A DNA stretch of 35,306 nt from Piscinibacter sp. (GTDB lineage: Bacteria; Pseudomonadota; Gammaproteobacteria; Burkholderiales; Burkholderiaceae_C), in NCBI GenBank assembly GCA_019635485.1, contig JAHBZL010000049.1, positions 1 to 35,306 of the forward strand. Reading direction: 5' to 3'. Made by a program: the position numbers and the translations under genes. This document shows, piece by piece, positions 1 through 8,676 of this stretch (position 1 is the first letter of the stretch; every line of letters starts with the position of its first letter). Below the pieces are notes generated by a model. That model was not told where the DNA came from and ran no database searches. It saw only the letters and a list, made by a program, of their open reading frames with translations.

Positions 1-2
1 CC

Positions 3-2126
3 GAGGCCGCGCCCCCCGGCACCACACCGACCGACGCCGCGCCGACGCGGCGCACGCCGCCGCCGCGGCCCGACGTGCCTCCGCCGCCGGGACGAACCGT
101 GCCGGACACGCCGCTGTCGGTGGTCGAGGTGGCGCCGAGCGCCTCGAGTCCCCGGACCGACCGGCCGACACCCCGCGCGGGCCGCGACGCCGAGCGCGCG
201 TCACGCCGCGAGGCCGCCCGGCGCGAGGCTGCGCTGCGCGAGGCCGAGCGACTCGAAGCCGAACGCCTGCAGGCCGAGCGGCGCGCCGCCGCCCAGCGGG
301 AACTCCGGCGCCTGGAGGCGACGCAGCGCGAAGCCGACCGCGTCGAGGCCGAGCAGCGCGCAGCGGCCGAGCGGGAAGCCCGGCGCCAGGAGATCGCGCG
401 GCAGGAGGAGGCCGCTCGACTCGAAGCGGCGCGCCAGGAGGCCGAACGCCTCGAGGCCGAGCAGCGTGCGGAGGCCGAACGTCAGGCGCGAATGCAGGCG
501 CTGGCACGCGAGGAGGCGGCTCGGCTCGAGACGGCACGGCGCGAGGCCGAGCGCCTCGAGGCCGAGCAGCGCGCGGAAGCAGAAGCGCAGGCTCGCCAGC
601 AGCAACTCGCCCGCGAGGAGGCCGCCCGCGTCGAAGCGGCGCGGCAGGCGACGGCGTTGCTGGAGGCCGAGCGTCGTGCCGCCACGGAGCGGGAAGCCCG
701 GCGGCAGGAAGCGGCACGCCAGGAACTGGCCCGGGTGGCGACCGAGCGCCTGGAGGCCGAACGCCGCGCCGCGGCGGAGGAAGCAGCGAGGCAGGAGGCT
801 GCCCGCGCCGAGGCAGCGCGCCAGGAAGCCGAACGACTCGCTGCGCAACGGCTCGCCGCAGCCCGGCTCGAGACCGAGCGACAGGAAGACGCACGGCGGG
901 AGGCCGAACGGCAGGAGGCCGAGCGTCGGGCTGCGGCGCAGGAAGCAGCGCGGCAGGAGGCTGCCCGCGCCGAGGCAGCGCGCCAGGAAACCGAGCGCCT
1001 CGCTGCGGAGCGGCTCGCCGCAGCCCGGCTCGATGCCGAGCGGCAGGAAACATCGCGGCTGGAAGCCGAACGGCAGGAGACCGAGCGTCGGGCCGCGGCG
1101 CAGCGCGAGGCGCAGCGGCAGGAGGCGGCCCGCCGCGAAGCCGCCCGGCTCGAGGCGGAACGCATCGAGACGGAAAGGCGCGCAGCAGCCGAACGGGAAG
1201 CGCAGCGCCTCGAAGACGCGCGCCAGGAGGCAGCGCGCCAGGAGGCAGTGCGCCAAGAGGCTGCTCGACAGGAGGCTGCTCGACAGGAGGCTGCCCGCCA
1301 GGAAGCAGCACGCGCCGAGTCCGCTCGGCGAGAAGCGGAACGCCTGGAGACCGAGCGCCGCGCCGCCGCCGAGCGGGAGGCCGCGGAACAGGAAGCGGCA
1401 CGCCAGGAGGCAGCGCGTCAGGAGGCGGTACGCCAGGAGGCGGTACGTCAGGAAGCAGCGCGTCAGGAGGCGGTACGCCAGGAGGCGGCACGCCAGGAAG
1501 CGGCACGCCAGGAGGCAGCTCGCCAGGAAGCGGCACGCCAGGAGGCAGCTCGCCAGGAAGCAGCTCGCCAGGAAACGGCTCGCCAGGAGGCAGCACGCCA
1601 GGAAGCTGCCGCGCAGGAAGCGGCACGTGTCGAGGCCGATCGTGACGAGGCCGCACGTCGCGAGGCGGTGCGGCGCGCCATCGGCCGCCAGCTCGACGAG
1701 GAGGCCGCGCGCCGCGAGGCGGCGGAGACGGCCGCGCGCACGCCGGGCGCGCTGCCGCTGTCGCTGAGCACGGCGCGCCGAGTGCGCCTGTGGGGGCGCA
1801 CCGACCCGAACGTCGAACTGGTCGAGTACGCCGAGGCCATCTCGCGCCGGATCCAGTTCAACACCCCGCCGGAGACGTTGAAGTCGCTGGCGAGCCAGCC
1901 GCATCGGCCCCCGATGGTCACGGTGTCGATCCGCAGCGACGGCTCGGTGGAGTCGGTGACCTTCTTCGTCTCCAGCGGCGAGGCCGCGGTCGACACGGCG
2001 ATCCGGCGCATCATCGAGGAGCTGCGACCTTACCCGGCATTCCCGCCGACGCTGGCGCGCAGCTACGACGTGGTCGAGATCCGCCGCACCTGGCACATCG
2101 CGCCCACCACCCTCCAGTTGTACTGA
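3..2126 (+). CDS. TolA/TonB-like repetitive envelope protein, 5'-truncated by the window edge
   Basis: The frame is open from the first bases of the window, so the true start probably lies upstream; the first possible start inside is a GTG at 75. After a Pro/Thr-rich segment comes about 520 residues of almost pure Ala/Arg/Glu/Gln with pentads such as RQEAA and EAERL, expected to form a very long charged helix. The last 100 or so residues are non-repetitive and look like a TonB/TolA C-terminal fold (VTVSIRSDGSVESVTFF, then a helix with ELRPYPAFPP). Such proteins are normally anchored in the inner membrane, span the periplasm with the helix and contact envelope partners with the C-terminal domain. 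The anchor would be in the missing N-terminus. The helix has grown by tandem duplication (see repeat entries). Transport energiser versus TolA-like role cannot be told from sequence alone. Confidence 0.75.
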   Translation, partial: EAAPPGTTPTDAAPTRRTPPPRPDVPPPPGRTVPDTPLSVVEVAPSASSPRTDRPTPRAGRDAERASRREAARREAALREAERLEAERLQAERRAAAQRELRRLEATQREADRVEAEQRAAAEREARRQEIARQEEAARLEAARQEAERLEAEQRAEAERQARMQALAREEAARLETARREAERLEAEQRAEAEAQARQQQLAREEAARVEAARQATALLEAERRAATEREARRQEAARQELARVATERLEAERRAAAEEAARQEAARAEAARQEAERLAAQRLAAARLETERQEDARREAERQEAERRAAAQEAARQEAARAEAARQETERLAAERLAAARLDAERQETSRLEAERQETERRAAAQREAQRQEAARREAARLEAERIETERRAAAEREAQRLEDARQEAARQEAVRQEAARQEAARQEAARQEAARAESARREAERLETERRAAAEREAAEQEAARQEAARQEAVRQEAVRQEAARQEAVRQEAARQEAARQEAARQEAARQEAARQEAARQETARQEAARQEAAAQEAARVEADRDEAARREAVRRAIGRQLDEEAARREAAETAARTPGALPLSLSTARRVRLWGRTDPNVELVEYAEAISRRIQFNTPPETLKSLASQPHRPPMVTVSIRSDGSVESVTFFVSSGEAAVDTAIRRIIEELRPYPAFPPTLARSYDVVEIRRTWHIAPTTLQLY
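779..1102 (+). repeat. Two tandem 162-bp coding repeats
   Basis: Positions 779-940 and 941-1102 are adjacent, near-identical copies of a 54-codon unit. Both begin ggaagcagcg and share most bases through to the end of the unit. They encode two consecutive copies of the same stretch of helix in the TolA-like protein, and indicate recent in-frame duplication. Confidence 0.8.
1395..1625 (+). repeat. 15-bp tandem repeat array (RQEAA pentads)
   Basis: About 15 consecutive copies of a 15-bp unit resembling caggaggcagctcgc encode the pentapeptide QEAAR, with small variants (QEAVR, QETAR). A shorter run of the same unit lies at about 1218-1317. The length is a multiple of 3, so gain or loss of units keeps the frame. 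Confidence 0.85.
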
Positions 2127-2164
2127 GCGGGCGGTCGCCGCCGCGCTGCCGGTGCGCGGGTCGA

Positions 2165-2995
2165 TCAGCACCCGCCGCCGAGCGGGAACTGCATCTCCAC
2201 CACCGCCTCCAGCATGCGGTCCGGCGGCGGCAGGTGCAGGAAGGCCTCGCGGCCCGGCCCGTCGAAGCGGTCGCCGCTCAGCTCGAGGAAGCGGCCGACG
2301 CGCGCGGTGACGAGGTGGGCCTCGTCCGGCGGTCCGACCCGCACGCACACCGCCATGCGCGGCACCGCCGGCAGCAGCCCCGGGGCCAGGCCGCCGGCGC
2401 GTGCGTCGATGCGCGGCAGCTCGCCGTCGAACGCATAGCCGATCTCGAGGTCGAGCTCGTCCGGCTCGAAGCGGTTCGTGTGCATCAGCACCACCACCTG
2501 CGTGCCGCGCCGCGCGCCGAGCGCCGGATCGGCAGTGCGGCGCAGCTCACCGAGCCATTCGCGCGCCTGCGCGAACGAGGCGACGGTGCGCCGCGCCGAG
2601 AGCCAGGGCCGGGCCGGCTCGGCGCGCACCACGACGTCCTCGGCGGACAACCGCCCCTCGGTCTCGATCTGCGCGATGCGCGATTCGATCACCCGCAGCC
2701 GATAGGCCTCTGCGGCCAGCGCCCGCTCGGCGGCCTGCCGACGCAGCAACAGCAGCTGGCGCAGCGCCGCCGGGTCGGGCGGCGCGCGCAGCAGGTCGCG
2801 CACCTCGTCGAGGCTGAAGCCGAGTTCCTTGAGGACGGTGATCCGGTTCAGCTCGCCGAGCTGCGCCAGCGTGTAGTAGCGGTACCCGGTCTGCGGATCG
2901 GCATGGGCAGGCGCGAAGAGTCCCATCTCGTCGTAGAAGCGCAGCAGCCGTGCCGAGACACGGGCGATGCGCGAGAAGTCCCCGATCCTGAACAT
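2165..2995 (-). CDS. MerR family transcriptional regulator with GyrI-like effector domain
   Basis: 276 aa. Residues 1-70 form a typical MerR winged HTH (FRIGDFSRIARVSARLLRFY, then the wing motif GYRYY), followed by a dimerisation helix around residues 80-115. The C-terminal half is consistent with a GyrI-like/BmrR-type small-molecule binding domain (VRVGPPDEAHLV, final FPLGGGC). MerR proteins of this type sit on overlong promoters and untwist them when a drug or metabolite binds. The gene starts 10 bp after the stop of the upstream glutathione transferase gene on the same strand, so the two are probably one operon. A dyad at 3735-3751 in the leader of that operon is the likely binding site. 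The ligand is unknown. Confidence 0.9.
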   Translation of the reverse strand: MFRIGDFSRIARVSARLLRFYDEMGLFAPAHADPQTGYRYYTLAQLGELNRITVLKELGFSLDEVRDLLRAPPDPAALRQLLLLRRQAAERALAAEAYRLRVIESRIAQIETEGRLSAEDVVVRAEPARPWLSARRTVASFAQAREWLGELRRTADPALGARRGTQVVVLMHTNRFEPDELDLEIGYAFDGELPRIDARAGGLAPGLLPAVPRMAVCVRVGPPDEAHLVTARVGRFLELSGDRFDGPGREAFLHLPPPDRMLEAVVEMQFPLGGGC

Positions 2996-3005
2996 GCCGC
3001 ATCCC

Positions 3006-3695
3006 TCAGGCCGGCAGGCCGGCCAGCCAGTCGTCGTTCAGCCCCATCGCGCGCACCGCCGGCTGTTCGCGCCGCAGGGCCTCGCGCAGGGCCGGCTGCT
3101 GCAGCACGCGGGCAAACCAGCGCGCCAGGCGCGGGAAACGCGCCGCATCGAGCGCGAAGCCAATGTACTGGAAGGTCACCAGGTTCGAGGCCACCGCGAT
3201 GTCGCCGATCGAGCAGTCCGCGCCGGCGAGGTGGTCCTCGCCGGCCGCCCCCTCGAGGTAGCCGAACACCTCGGGCAGGGCCTGGGTCAGCACCGCGTCG
3301 ACGTGTGCCGCATCGGTCGGCTGCTGGCGCACGCGAGGCTGCACGAACACTTCGTGGAACAGCGGCCGCACGACCTCGCGGAACAGCGTGCCACCGGCGT
3401 ACTGCTCGAACCACAGGGCCCGCGCGTAGGCGGCGGCGGACGCCGGATAGAGCGAGGGGCCGGGGTGGCAGCGCTCGAGGTAGGCGCAGATCGCGCTCGA
3501 GTCGGCCAGCTCGACACCGCCGTCGCGGATCGCGGGGATCAGTCCGGTCGGGCTGAGCTGCCGCCAGTCCGGCGGCGGGCTGCCCGGCACGACCGGGACC
3601 ACCTCCTTGATCTCGTAGGGCAGGTTCTTCGTCAGCGCGGCGACGATCACCTTGCGGGTGTGGACGGACACGGGAACACCATAGATCTGAAGCAT
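3006..3695 (-). CDS. Glutathione S-transferase family protein
   Basis: 229 aa, the usual length for a cytosolic GST. The N-terminal thioredoxin-fold domain (about residues 1-78) starts LQIYGVPVSVHTRKVIVAA and contains the glutathione-site motif SPTGLIPAI with its cis-proline and the ELADSSAICAYLE segment. The helical C-terminal domain carries the conserved CSIGDIAVAS capping motif. The start ATG follows a good Shine-Dalgarno (ggagg, 7 nt upstream). It is the first gene of a two-gene unit with merR, which suggests an electrophile or drug-inducible detoxification role; that role is inferred. The substrate cannot be read from the sequence. Confidence 0.9.
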   Translation of the reverse strand: MLQIYGVPVSVHTRKVIVAALTKNLPYEIKEVVPVVPGSPPPDWRQLSPTGLIPAIRDGGVELADSSAICAYLERCHPGPSLYPASAAAYARALWFEQYAGGTLFREVVRPLFHEVFVQPRVRQQPTDAAHVDAVLTQALPEVFGYLEGAAGEDHLAGADCSIGDIAVASNLVTFQYIGFALDAARFPRLARWFARVLQQPALREALRREQPAVRAMGLNDDWLAGLPA

Positions 3696-3734
3696 CGAAG
3701 CCTCCGGAAGTTGACGGGAGCGCGCAGGTTCCGG

Positions 3735-3751
3735 TTTGACGCAGCGTCAAA
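3735..3751. promoter_or_regulatory. Candidate MerR operator/promoter of gst-merR
   Basis: A perfect 8-bp inverted repeat with a 1-bp centre (tttgacgc a gcgtcaaa) lies 40 bp upstream of the gst start. On the minus strand a TTGACT -35-like hexamer directly precedes it, so the dyad would occupy the -35/-10 spacer, the position MerR regulators use. The assignment to the nearby MerR is inferred. Confidence 0.6.
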
Positions 3752-3837
3752 GTCAAGCGGCGGCATTGCCACTTGCGGGCCATGCCGGCAGCCGTTCTAA
3801 TCGGCTTGCATTTGGTCAAATGCGATGGGGGGCCGAC

Positions 3838-4359
3838 GTGACACGCTTGGGGCTGCTGCTGTTCATCGTGGTTGCACTCACCGGCTGCGTCGGTGTCGCC
3901 GTCGAGGGCGCGCGGATGTCCAGCGATGCGGCGGTTCGCGACCAGCACATGGCCGCAGCGGTCGCGGGGGACGCCGAGGCACAGTTCAAGGTCGGCAAGT
4001 CCTACTGCTGCGCGCCGCGCAACGACGGCGACGCCTTCTACGACAACCGCAAGGCGACCGACTTCCTCTGCCGCGCCGCGCGGCAGCGCCACGCCGGCGC
4101 CGCCTTCGAACTCGGCAAGATCCACTCCGGCGACACGGTGCGCGGCGTGCGGCTGATCCGCCGTGCCGCCACGCTGGTGGTCGGCGACGCGGTGGACGAG
4201 AAGGTCATCGCGTACTACTGGTTCGACCGAGCGGCGGCCTGGGGCGAGCCCGAGGCCCGGCGTTCGGCAGACAAGCTCGGCGCGCAGGACATCAAGCGGT
4301 TCACCGACCCGGCCACCACGCCGTGCACCATCGACGAGGTGCACGGAGCGGCTCGCTGA
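3838..4359 (+). CDS. Sel1-repeat lipoprotein
   Basis: Starting from GTG 3838 the protein is 173 aa and begins with a clean lipoprotein signal: MTR, a hydrophobic stretch LGLLLFIVVA and lipobox LTGC. An in-frame ATG at 3820 would add six residues; GTG was preferred because a G-rich ribosome site lies 5 nt before it. The mature part contains Sel1/TPR-like helices (DAEAQFKVGKSY, then AARQRHAGAAFELGKIHSG, then YYWFDRAAAWGEPEARR). Sel1 proteins are usually periplasmic or outer-membrane scaffolds. It lies 44 bp upstream of the RND adaptor and could be co-transcribed with it. No specific function is recognisable. Confidence 0.75.
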   Translation: MTRLGLLLFIVVALTGCVGVAVEGARMSSDAAVRDQHMAAAVAGDAEAQFKVGKSYCCAPRNDGDAFYDNRKATDFLCRAARQRHAGAAFELGKIHSGDTVRGVRLIRRAATLVVGDAVDEKVIAYYWFDRAAAWGEPEARRSADKLGAQDIKRFTDPATTPCTIDEVHGAAR

Positions 4360-4403
4360 GCCGGCCGGTGCGGCCGCCATCGGCCCCGGTTCGACGGCCG
4401 CCC

Positions 4404-5543
4404 ATGGCACGCCACCCGCTCCGCGCCGCGCGCCGAGGACCCGGTTCCGCCCGCCGGTTCGCCTCGGCGGCGCTGCTGGCCGCGGCTGCCATCGGCACCC
4501 TCGGCTGCAAGCCGCCCGCCGCCGCGCCCGCGCCGGTCGTCAAGAGCGTGAAGACCGTCAAGGTCGAGGCGCGGTCCGGTGACCGCGTGGCCCATTTCAG
4601 CGGCCGCGTGGCGGCCGCCGAGACCGCCGTGCTGAGCTTCCCGATGCCCGGCACGGTCGAAGCCGTGACGGTGCGGCCGGGCGACAAGGTCCGCCGGGGC
4701 CAGGTCCTGGCCCGCCTCGACGTGCGCCCGCTGCAGCTCGAACTCGACGCCGCGACCGCCGATCTGCGCAAGGCCGAGTCCGGGCTCACCCAGCGCAGCA
4801 ACACACTCGCCCGCAACCGCGACCTGTTCCGGAAGGGTTTCATCGGCGAGGCCGCGATCGAGCAGAGCGAGGCCGACGTGGCCGCGGCGCGCAGCGACGT
4901 CGCCTACCGGCACTCCCGGCGCGAAAAGGCCGAGCTCACGCTGGCCGACACGCGCATGGCCGCGCCCTTCGCCGGCGTGATCGGCGAACAGTTCGTGCAT
5001 GCGAACGAGGAAGTCGGCGCCGGCAGCCGCATCGTGTCGCTGCTGGGCGAGGACCAGCTGCAGGTGGAGGTCTCGGTGCCCGAGACCGCGATCGCCCGCG
5101 TGCGGCCCGGCATGCCCGCCCGGGTGACCTTCGATGCCCTGCCGGGGCAGGACTTCGACGGCACCGTGCGCGAGATCGGCCGCCTCGCCGGCGCGGGCAA
5201 CGTCTACCCGGTCAAGGTCGCGCTGCCGCGCACGCCCGAGCGCCTGCGCAGCGGCATGGCCGCCGAGGTGGCGCTGGCCTACCCCGGCGAATCCGGCGAG
5301 CCCGAGGGTTTCCTGGTGCCGGTCAGCGCGCTGCGGCCCGGCGAGGCCAAGGGGCAGGGGCATGTGTTCGTCGTCGACCCGCAGCGCGGGGCTGCCCGCA
5401 TGGTGCCGGTCGAGGTCCTGTCCGTGCGCGACAACGACGCCGTCCTCAAGGGCCTGCAACCCGGCCAGCAGGTCATCGTCGCCGGCGTGTCCTTCCTGAC
5501 CGAGGGCCAGCCTGTCAAGTTGATGGCGGACGGGGCCCGCTGA
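4404..5543 (+). CDS. RND efflux periplasmic adaptor (membrane fusion protein)
   Basis: 379 aa. A signal sequence ends in a lipobox (TLGC, Cys35), so this is probably a lipid-anchored periplasmic adaptor. It shows the usual order for the HlyD/AcrA family: barrel-sandwich start (FPMPGTVEAVTVRPGDKVRR), an alpha-hairpin around residues 110-170, the second lipoyl half (TRMAAPFAGVIGEQFVHANE), a beta-barrel (LQVEVSVPETAIARVRPG) and a membrane-proximal domain (GLQPGQQVIVAGVSFL). It would link the inner-membrane permease encoded 19 bp downstream to an outer-membrane channel. No channel gene is present, so an unlinked TolC-like partner is likely. Confidence 0.93.
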   Translation: MARHPLRAARRGPGSARRFASAALLAAAAIGTLGCKPPAAAPAPVVKSVKTVKVEARSGDRVAHFSGRVAAAETAVLSFPMPGTVEAVTVRPGDKVRRGQVLARLDVRPLQLELDAATADLRKAESGLTQRSNTLARNRDLFRKGFIGEAAIEQSEADVAAARSDVAYRHSRREKAELTLADTRMAAPFAGVIGEQFVHANEEVGAGSRIVSLLGEDQLQVEVSVPETAIARVRPGMPARVTFDALPGQDFDGTVREIGRLAGAGNVYPVKVALPRTPERLRSGMAAEVALAYPGESGEPEGFLVPVSALRPGEAKGQGHVFVVDPQRGAARMVPVEVLSVRDNDAVLKGLQPGQQVIVAGVSFLTEGQPVKLMADGAR

Positions 5544-5562
5544 CCCTGCCGCCCGGTCCGCC

Positions 5563-8500
5563 ATGGGCTCGCTGACCGAATTCGCGCTGCGCAACAGCCG
5601 GTTGACGATCCTCACGATCCTGGTCGTCGTGTTCGGCGGCGCGCTGACCTTCCTGAACTACCCGAGCCGCGAGGATCCGTCGATCGTCATCCGCCAGGCC
5701 CAGGTGACGACACGCTTCCCCGGCATGGCCACGCTGCGCGTCGAGGCGCTGATCACGCAGACGCTCGAGGCGCGCATCCGCGAGATCCCGGAAGTCAAGC
5801 ACATCGTCTCCGACTCCAAGACCGGGGTCTCGCTGATCAACGTGTCGCTGCGCGACGACGTGGTCGAGCTCGGCCCGGTCTGGCAGGCCCTGCGCGACAA
5901 GATGAGCGATGCCGCGGACAGCCTGCCGGCCGGCACGATCGGCCCGGTGGTCAACGACCAGGTCGGGTTGACCGCCGTCGCGACGATCGCGCTGTGGGCC
6001 GACGGCTTCGGGCCGGCGGAACTGGCCGACACCGCCGACGCGATCCGCGAGCAGCTGTACGGCCTGCCCGGCGTCATGAAGATCGAACTCTTCGGCGTGC
6101 AGGACGAGCGCGTCTTCCTCGAGTTTTCCCGCTCGCGCCTGGCGCAGCTGGGCATCGACCCGGACGCCGTCATCAACACGCTGCGGACGCAGAACGTCAT
6201 CCTGCCGGGCGGTTCGGTCGACGCGGCGGGCCAGGTCTTCGTGCTCGAGCCGACCGGCAATTTCGAATCGCTGGACGAGGTCGCCGAGACGCTGATCGCG
6301 ATCCCGAACTCGCGCCAGCTGCTGCGGCTGGGCGACGTGATGGCGGTGCGCCGCGGCCCGATCGACCCGCCGCAGAGCAAGGTCTACTTCAACGGCCACC
6401 CGGCGCTGGTGCTGAGCGTCGCGGCCCTGGACGGCACGAACGCGGCCGACTTCGGACAGCGCCTGACGGCGCAGGTGCAGGCGATCCAGGACGCGCTGCC
6501 GCTCGGCTACGTGCTCGAGTTCGCGACCTACCAGCCGGACCTGATCGCCGCGACCATCAACGGCGCGCAGGTCAACCTGATGCAGACGCTGGTCATCGTG
6601 CTCGTCGTGGTGATGATCTTCCTCGGCCTGCGCACCGGCCTGATCGTCGGCGCCTTCGTGCCGGTGACGATGCTGCTCGGCATCCTCGTCATGCGCTCGC
6701 TCGGCGTCGAACTGCAGCGGGTGTCGATCGCGGCGCTGATCATCGCGCTGGGCATGCTGGTCGACAACGGCATCGTCATCGCCGAGGACATCCGCGTGCG
6801 CCTGGAGGCGGGCATCGAGCGCCAGCGCGCCGCCATCGAGTCCGGGCGCAGCCTGGCGGTGCCGCTGCTGACCTCCTCGCTGACGACGATCCTGTTCTTC
6901 GTGCCGATGGCGCTGGCCGAAGGCGGCACCGGCGAGTTCACGCGCTCGCTGGCCCAGGTGGTGACCATCGTGCTGCTGGCGTCGTGGTTCCTGTCGCTGT
7001 TCATGACGCCGGCGCTGTGCGCCTGGTTCATGAAGGTCGCGCCGCAGCCGGCCGGTGCGGCCGAGGCACGTTTCGAGACACGACCCTACCGGGCCTACCG
7101 GCGCGTGCTGGAGCGCATCCTGCAGTGGCGCTGGCCGTTCCTGGCGTCGATCGGCGCGATGCTCGTGCTGTCCGTCGCGGGCATGGGGCTGGTGGCCAAG
7201 GAGTTCTTCCCGCTCGGCGATCGCAGCCAGTTCCTGATCTACGTCGACCTGCCGGCCGGCAGCTCGATCCGGCAGACCGACGCGGTCGTGCAGCGGCTCA
7301 GCCACTGGCTCGCCGACCGGCAGCAGAACCCCGAGATCGCCAGCCACGTGGCCTACGTGGCGACCGGCGGGCCGCGCTTCTTCCTGTCGCTGGCCGCGAT
7401 GGACCCGGACCCGCACCGCGCCTTCGTGCTGGTCAACACGCACCGGCCGGACGAGGTCGACGCCGCGCTCGCGCGCACGCGGCATTACCTGCTCGACGCC
7501 CTGCCGGAAGCACGCGGCGACGCGAAGAAGATGTGGATGGGTGCGTCGGAGGCCGGCCTGTTCGAGCTGCGCCTGTCCGGCCCCGATCAGCGCGAACTGC
7601 GGCGCCTCGCCGACGCGGTGGTCACTGCGCTGCACGCGGTGCCGGGCATGGCGAGCGTGAAGCAGGACTGGGAGAACCGGATCGCGAAGATCACGGTCGA
7701 CGTCGACCAGGCACGCGCCCGTGCCGCGGGCGTCACGTCGCAGGACGTCGCGAACGCCCTCGGCATGTACCTCTCGGGCACGAACGCCACGGACTTCCGC
7801 GATGGCGACGCGGTGATCCCGGTGGTCATGCGCAGCGAGGAGAAGGCGCGCGGCGCGCTGAGCGACCTGCAGGCGCTGGCGGTGTACTCGCGCCAGCACG
7901 CGCGCTGGATCCCGCTGCCGCAGGTGGCCAGCATCACCGGCGACTGGACCACGGCGCGCATCAGGCGACGCGACCAGGCGCGCACGCTGACGGTCTCGGC
8001 CAAGCACCTTTCGCTGAGCGCCGCCGAACTGCTGCCGCAGCTGCAGCCGGCCCTCGCCGCGCTGCAGCCCGCGCCGGGGCACGGCATCGAGATCGGCGGC
8101 GAGATCGAGTCGCAGGCGGAGGCGAACCAGCGCCTGTTCGCCACGCTGCCGGTGTGCGTGGCGCTGATCGTGGTGCTGCTGGTCTGGCAGTTCAACTCGT
8201 TCCGCCGCCCGGCCGTCATCCTCGCGACGATTCCGCTCGTGCTCGTCGGCGCGGTCACCGGGCTGCTGGTGATGCAGGCGGCGTTCGGCTTCATGGTCAT
8301 GCTGGGCCTGTTCAGCCTGGCCGGCATCATCATCAACAACGGCATCGTGCTGATCGAGCGCATCGTCGAGGAGACCGACGCCGGGCGCGACGTGCACGAG
8401 GCGATCGTGGCCGCAGGCCTGTCGCGCCTGCGGCCGATCGTCATCACCTCGCTGACGACGATCCTCGGCCTGCTGCCGCTGATCCTGTCGCGCGACCCGC

Positions 8501-8640
8501 TGTTCTACGCGATGGCCTGCGCGATGGCGTTCGGCCTGGCCCTCGGCACGGTGCTGACGCTCGGCGTCGTGCCGGCGCTGTACGCGGTGATGTACCGCGC
8601 GCGGCGCGTGCCGCCGGCGGCGCAGGGCGCGGCGGGCTGA
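5563..8640 (+). CDS. RND efflux permease (AcrB/HAE-1-like family)
   Basis: 1025 aa, typical length for an inner-membrane RND pump with 12 TM helices and two large periplasmic loops. TM1 is near residues 14-32; TM2-TM6 lie between about 335 and 500; the second half repeats the pattern, ending with TM12 near residue 1000. It pairs with the adaptor just upstream. The proton-relay positions differ from AcrB: the TM4 motif is LVDNGIV (Asp401-Asn402) where AcrB has Asp-Asp, and the TM10 motif is INNGIV (Asn925) where AcrB has a Lys. Such residues occur in a side branch of the family. Substrates are unknown, and no local regulator is obvious. Confidence 0.95.
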   Translation: MGSLTEFALRNSRLTILTILVVVFGGALTFLNYPSREDPSIVIRQAQVTTRFPGMATLRVEALITQTLEARIREIPEVKHIVSDSKTGVSLINVSLRDDVVELGPVWQALRDKMSDAADSLPAGTIGPVVNDQVGLTAVATIALWADGFGPAELADTADAIREQLYGLPGVMKIELFGVQDERVFLEFSRSRLAQLGIDPDAVINTLRTQNVILPGGSVDAAGQVFVLEPTGNFESLDEVAETLIAIPNSRQLLRLGDVMAVRRGPIDPPQSKVYFNGHPALVLSVAALDGTNAADFGQRLTAQVQAIQDALPLGYVLEFATYQPDLIAATINGAQVNLMQTLVIVLVVVMIFLGLRTGLIVGAFVPVTMLLGILVMRSLGVELQRVSIAALIIALGMLVDNGIVIAEDIRVRLEAGIERQRAAIESGRSLAVPLLTSSLTTILFFVPMALAEGGTGEFTRSLAQVVTIVLLASWFLSLFMTPALCAWFMKVAPQPAGAAEARFETRPYRAYRRVLERILQWRWPFLASIGAMLVLSVAGMGLVAKEFFPLGDRSQFLIYVDLPAGSSIRQTDAVVQRLSHWLADRQQNPEIASHVAYVATGGPRFFLSLAAMDPDPHRAFVLVNTHRPDEVDAALARTRHYLLDALPEARGDAKKMWMGASEAGLFELRLSGPDQRELRRLADAVVTALHAVPGMASVKQDWENRIAKITVDVDQARARAAGVTSQDVANALGMYLSGTNATDFRDGDAVIPVVMRSEEKARGALSDLQALAVYSRQHARWIPLPQVASITGDWTTARIRRRDQARTLTVSAKHLSLSAAELLPQLQPALAALQPAPGHGIEIGGEIESQAEANQRLFATLPVCVALIVVLLVWQFNSFRRPAVILATIPLVLVGAVTGLLVMQAAFGFMVMLGLFSLAGIIINNGIVLIERIVEETDAGRDVHEAIVAAGLSRLRPIVITSLTTILGLLPLILSRDPLFYAMACAMAFGLALGTVLTLGVVPALYAVMYRARRVPPAAQGAAG

Positions 8641-8676
8641 CGGCCGCCGGGGCCGACTCCGGCCGGCCACATCACG

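Noticed and set aside
1218-1625. Short regular repeats suggesting a CRISPR array
   Set aside because: Units are 15 bp, contiguous, without unique spacers, and translate in frame as RQEAA pentads inside a gene.
201-2348. 715-aa open frame antisense to the TolA-like gene
   Set aside because: It mirrors the repetitive, GC-rich sense strand, giving low-complexity Leu/Arg/Cys sequence with no domain. The sense frame has a recognisable C-terminal domain.
5515-8670. 1051-aa open frame antisense to the RND permease
   Set aside because: It is rich in Arg, His, Gln and Asp without motifs; an antisense shadow of a strongly conserved RND gene in GC-rich DNA.
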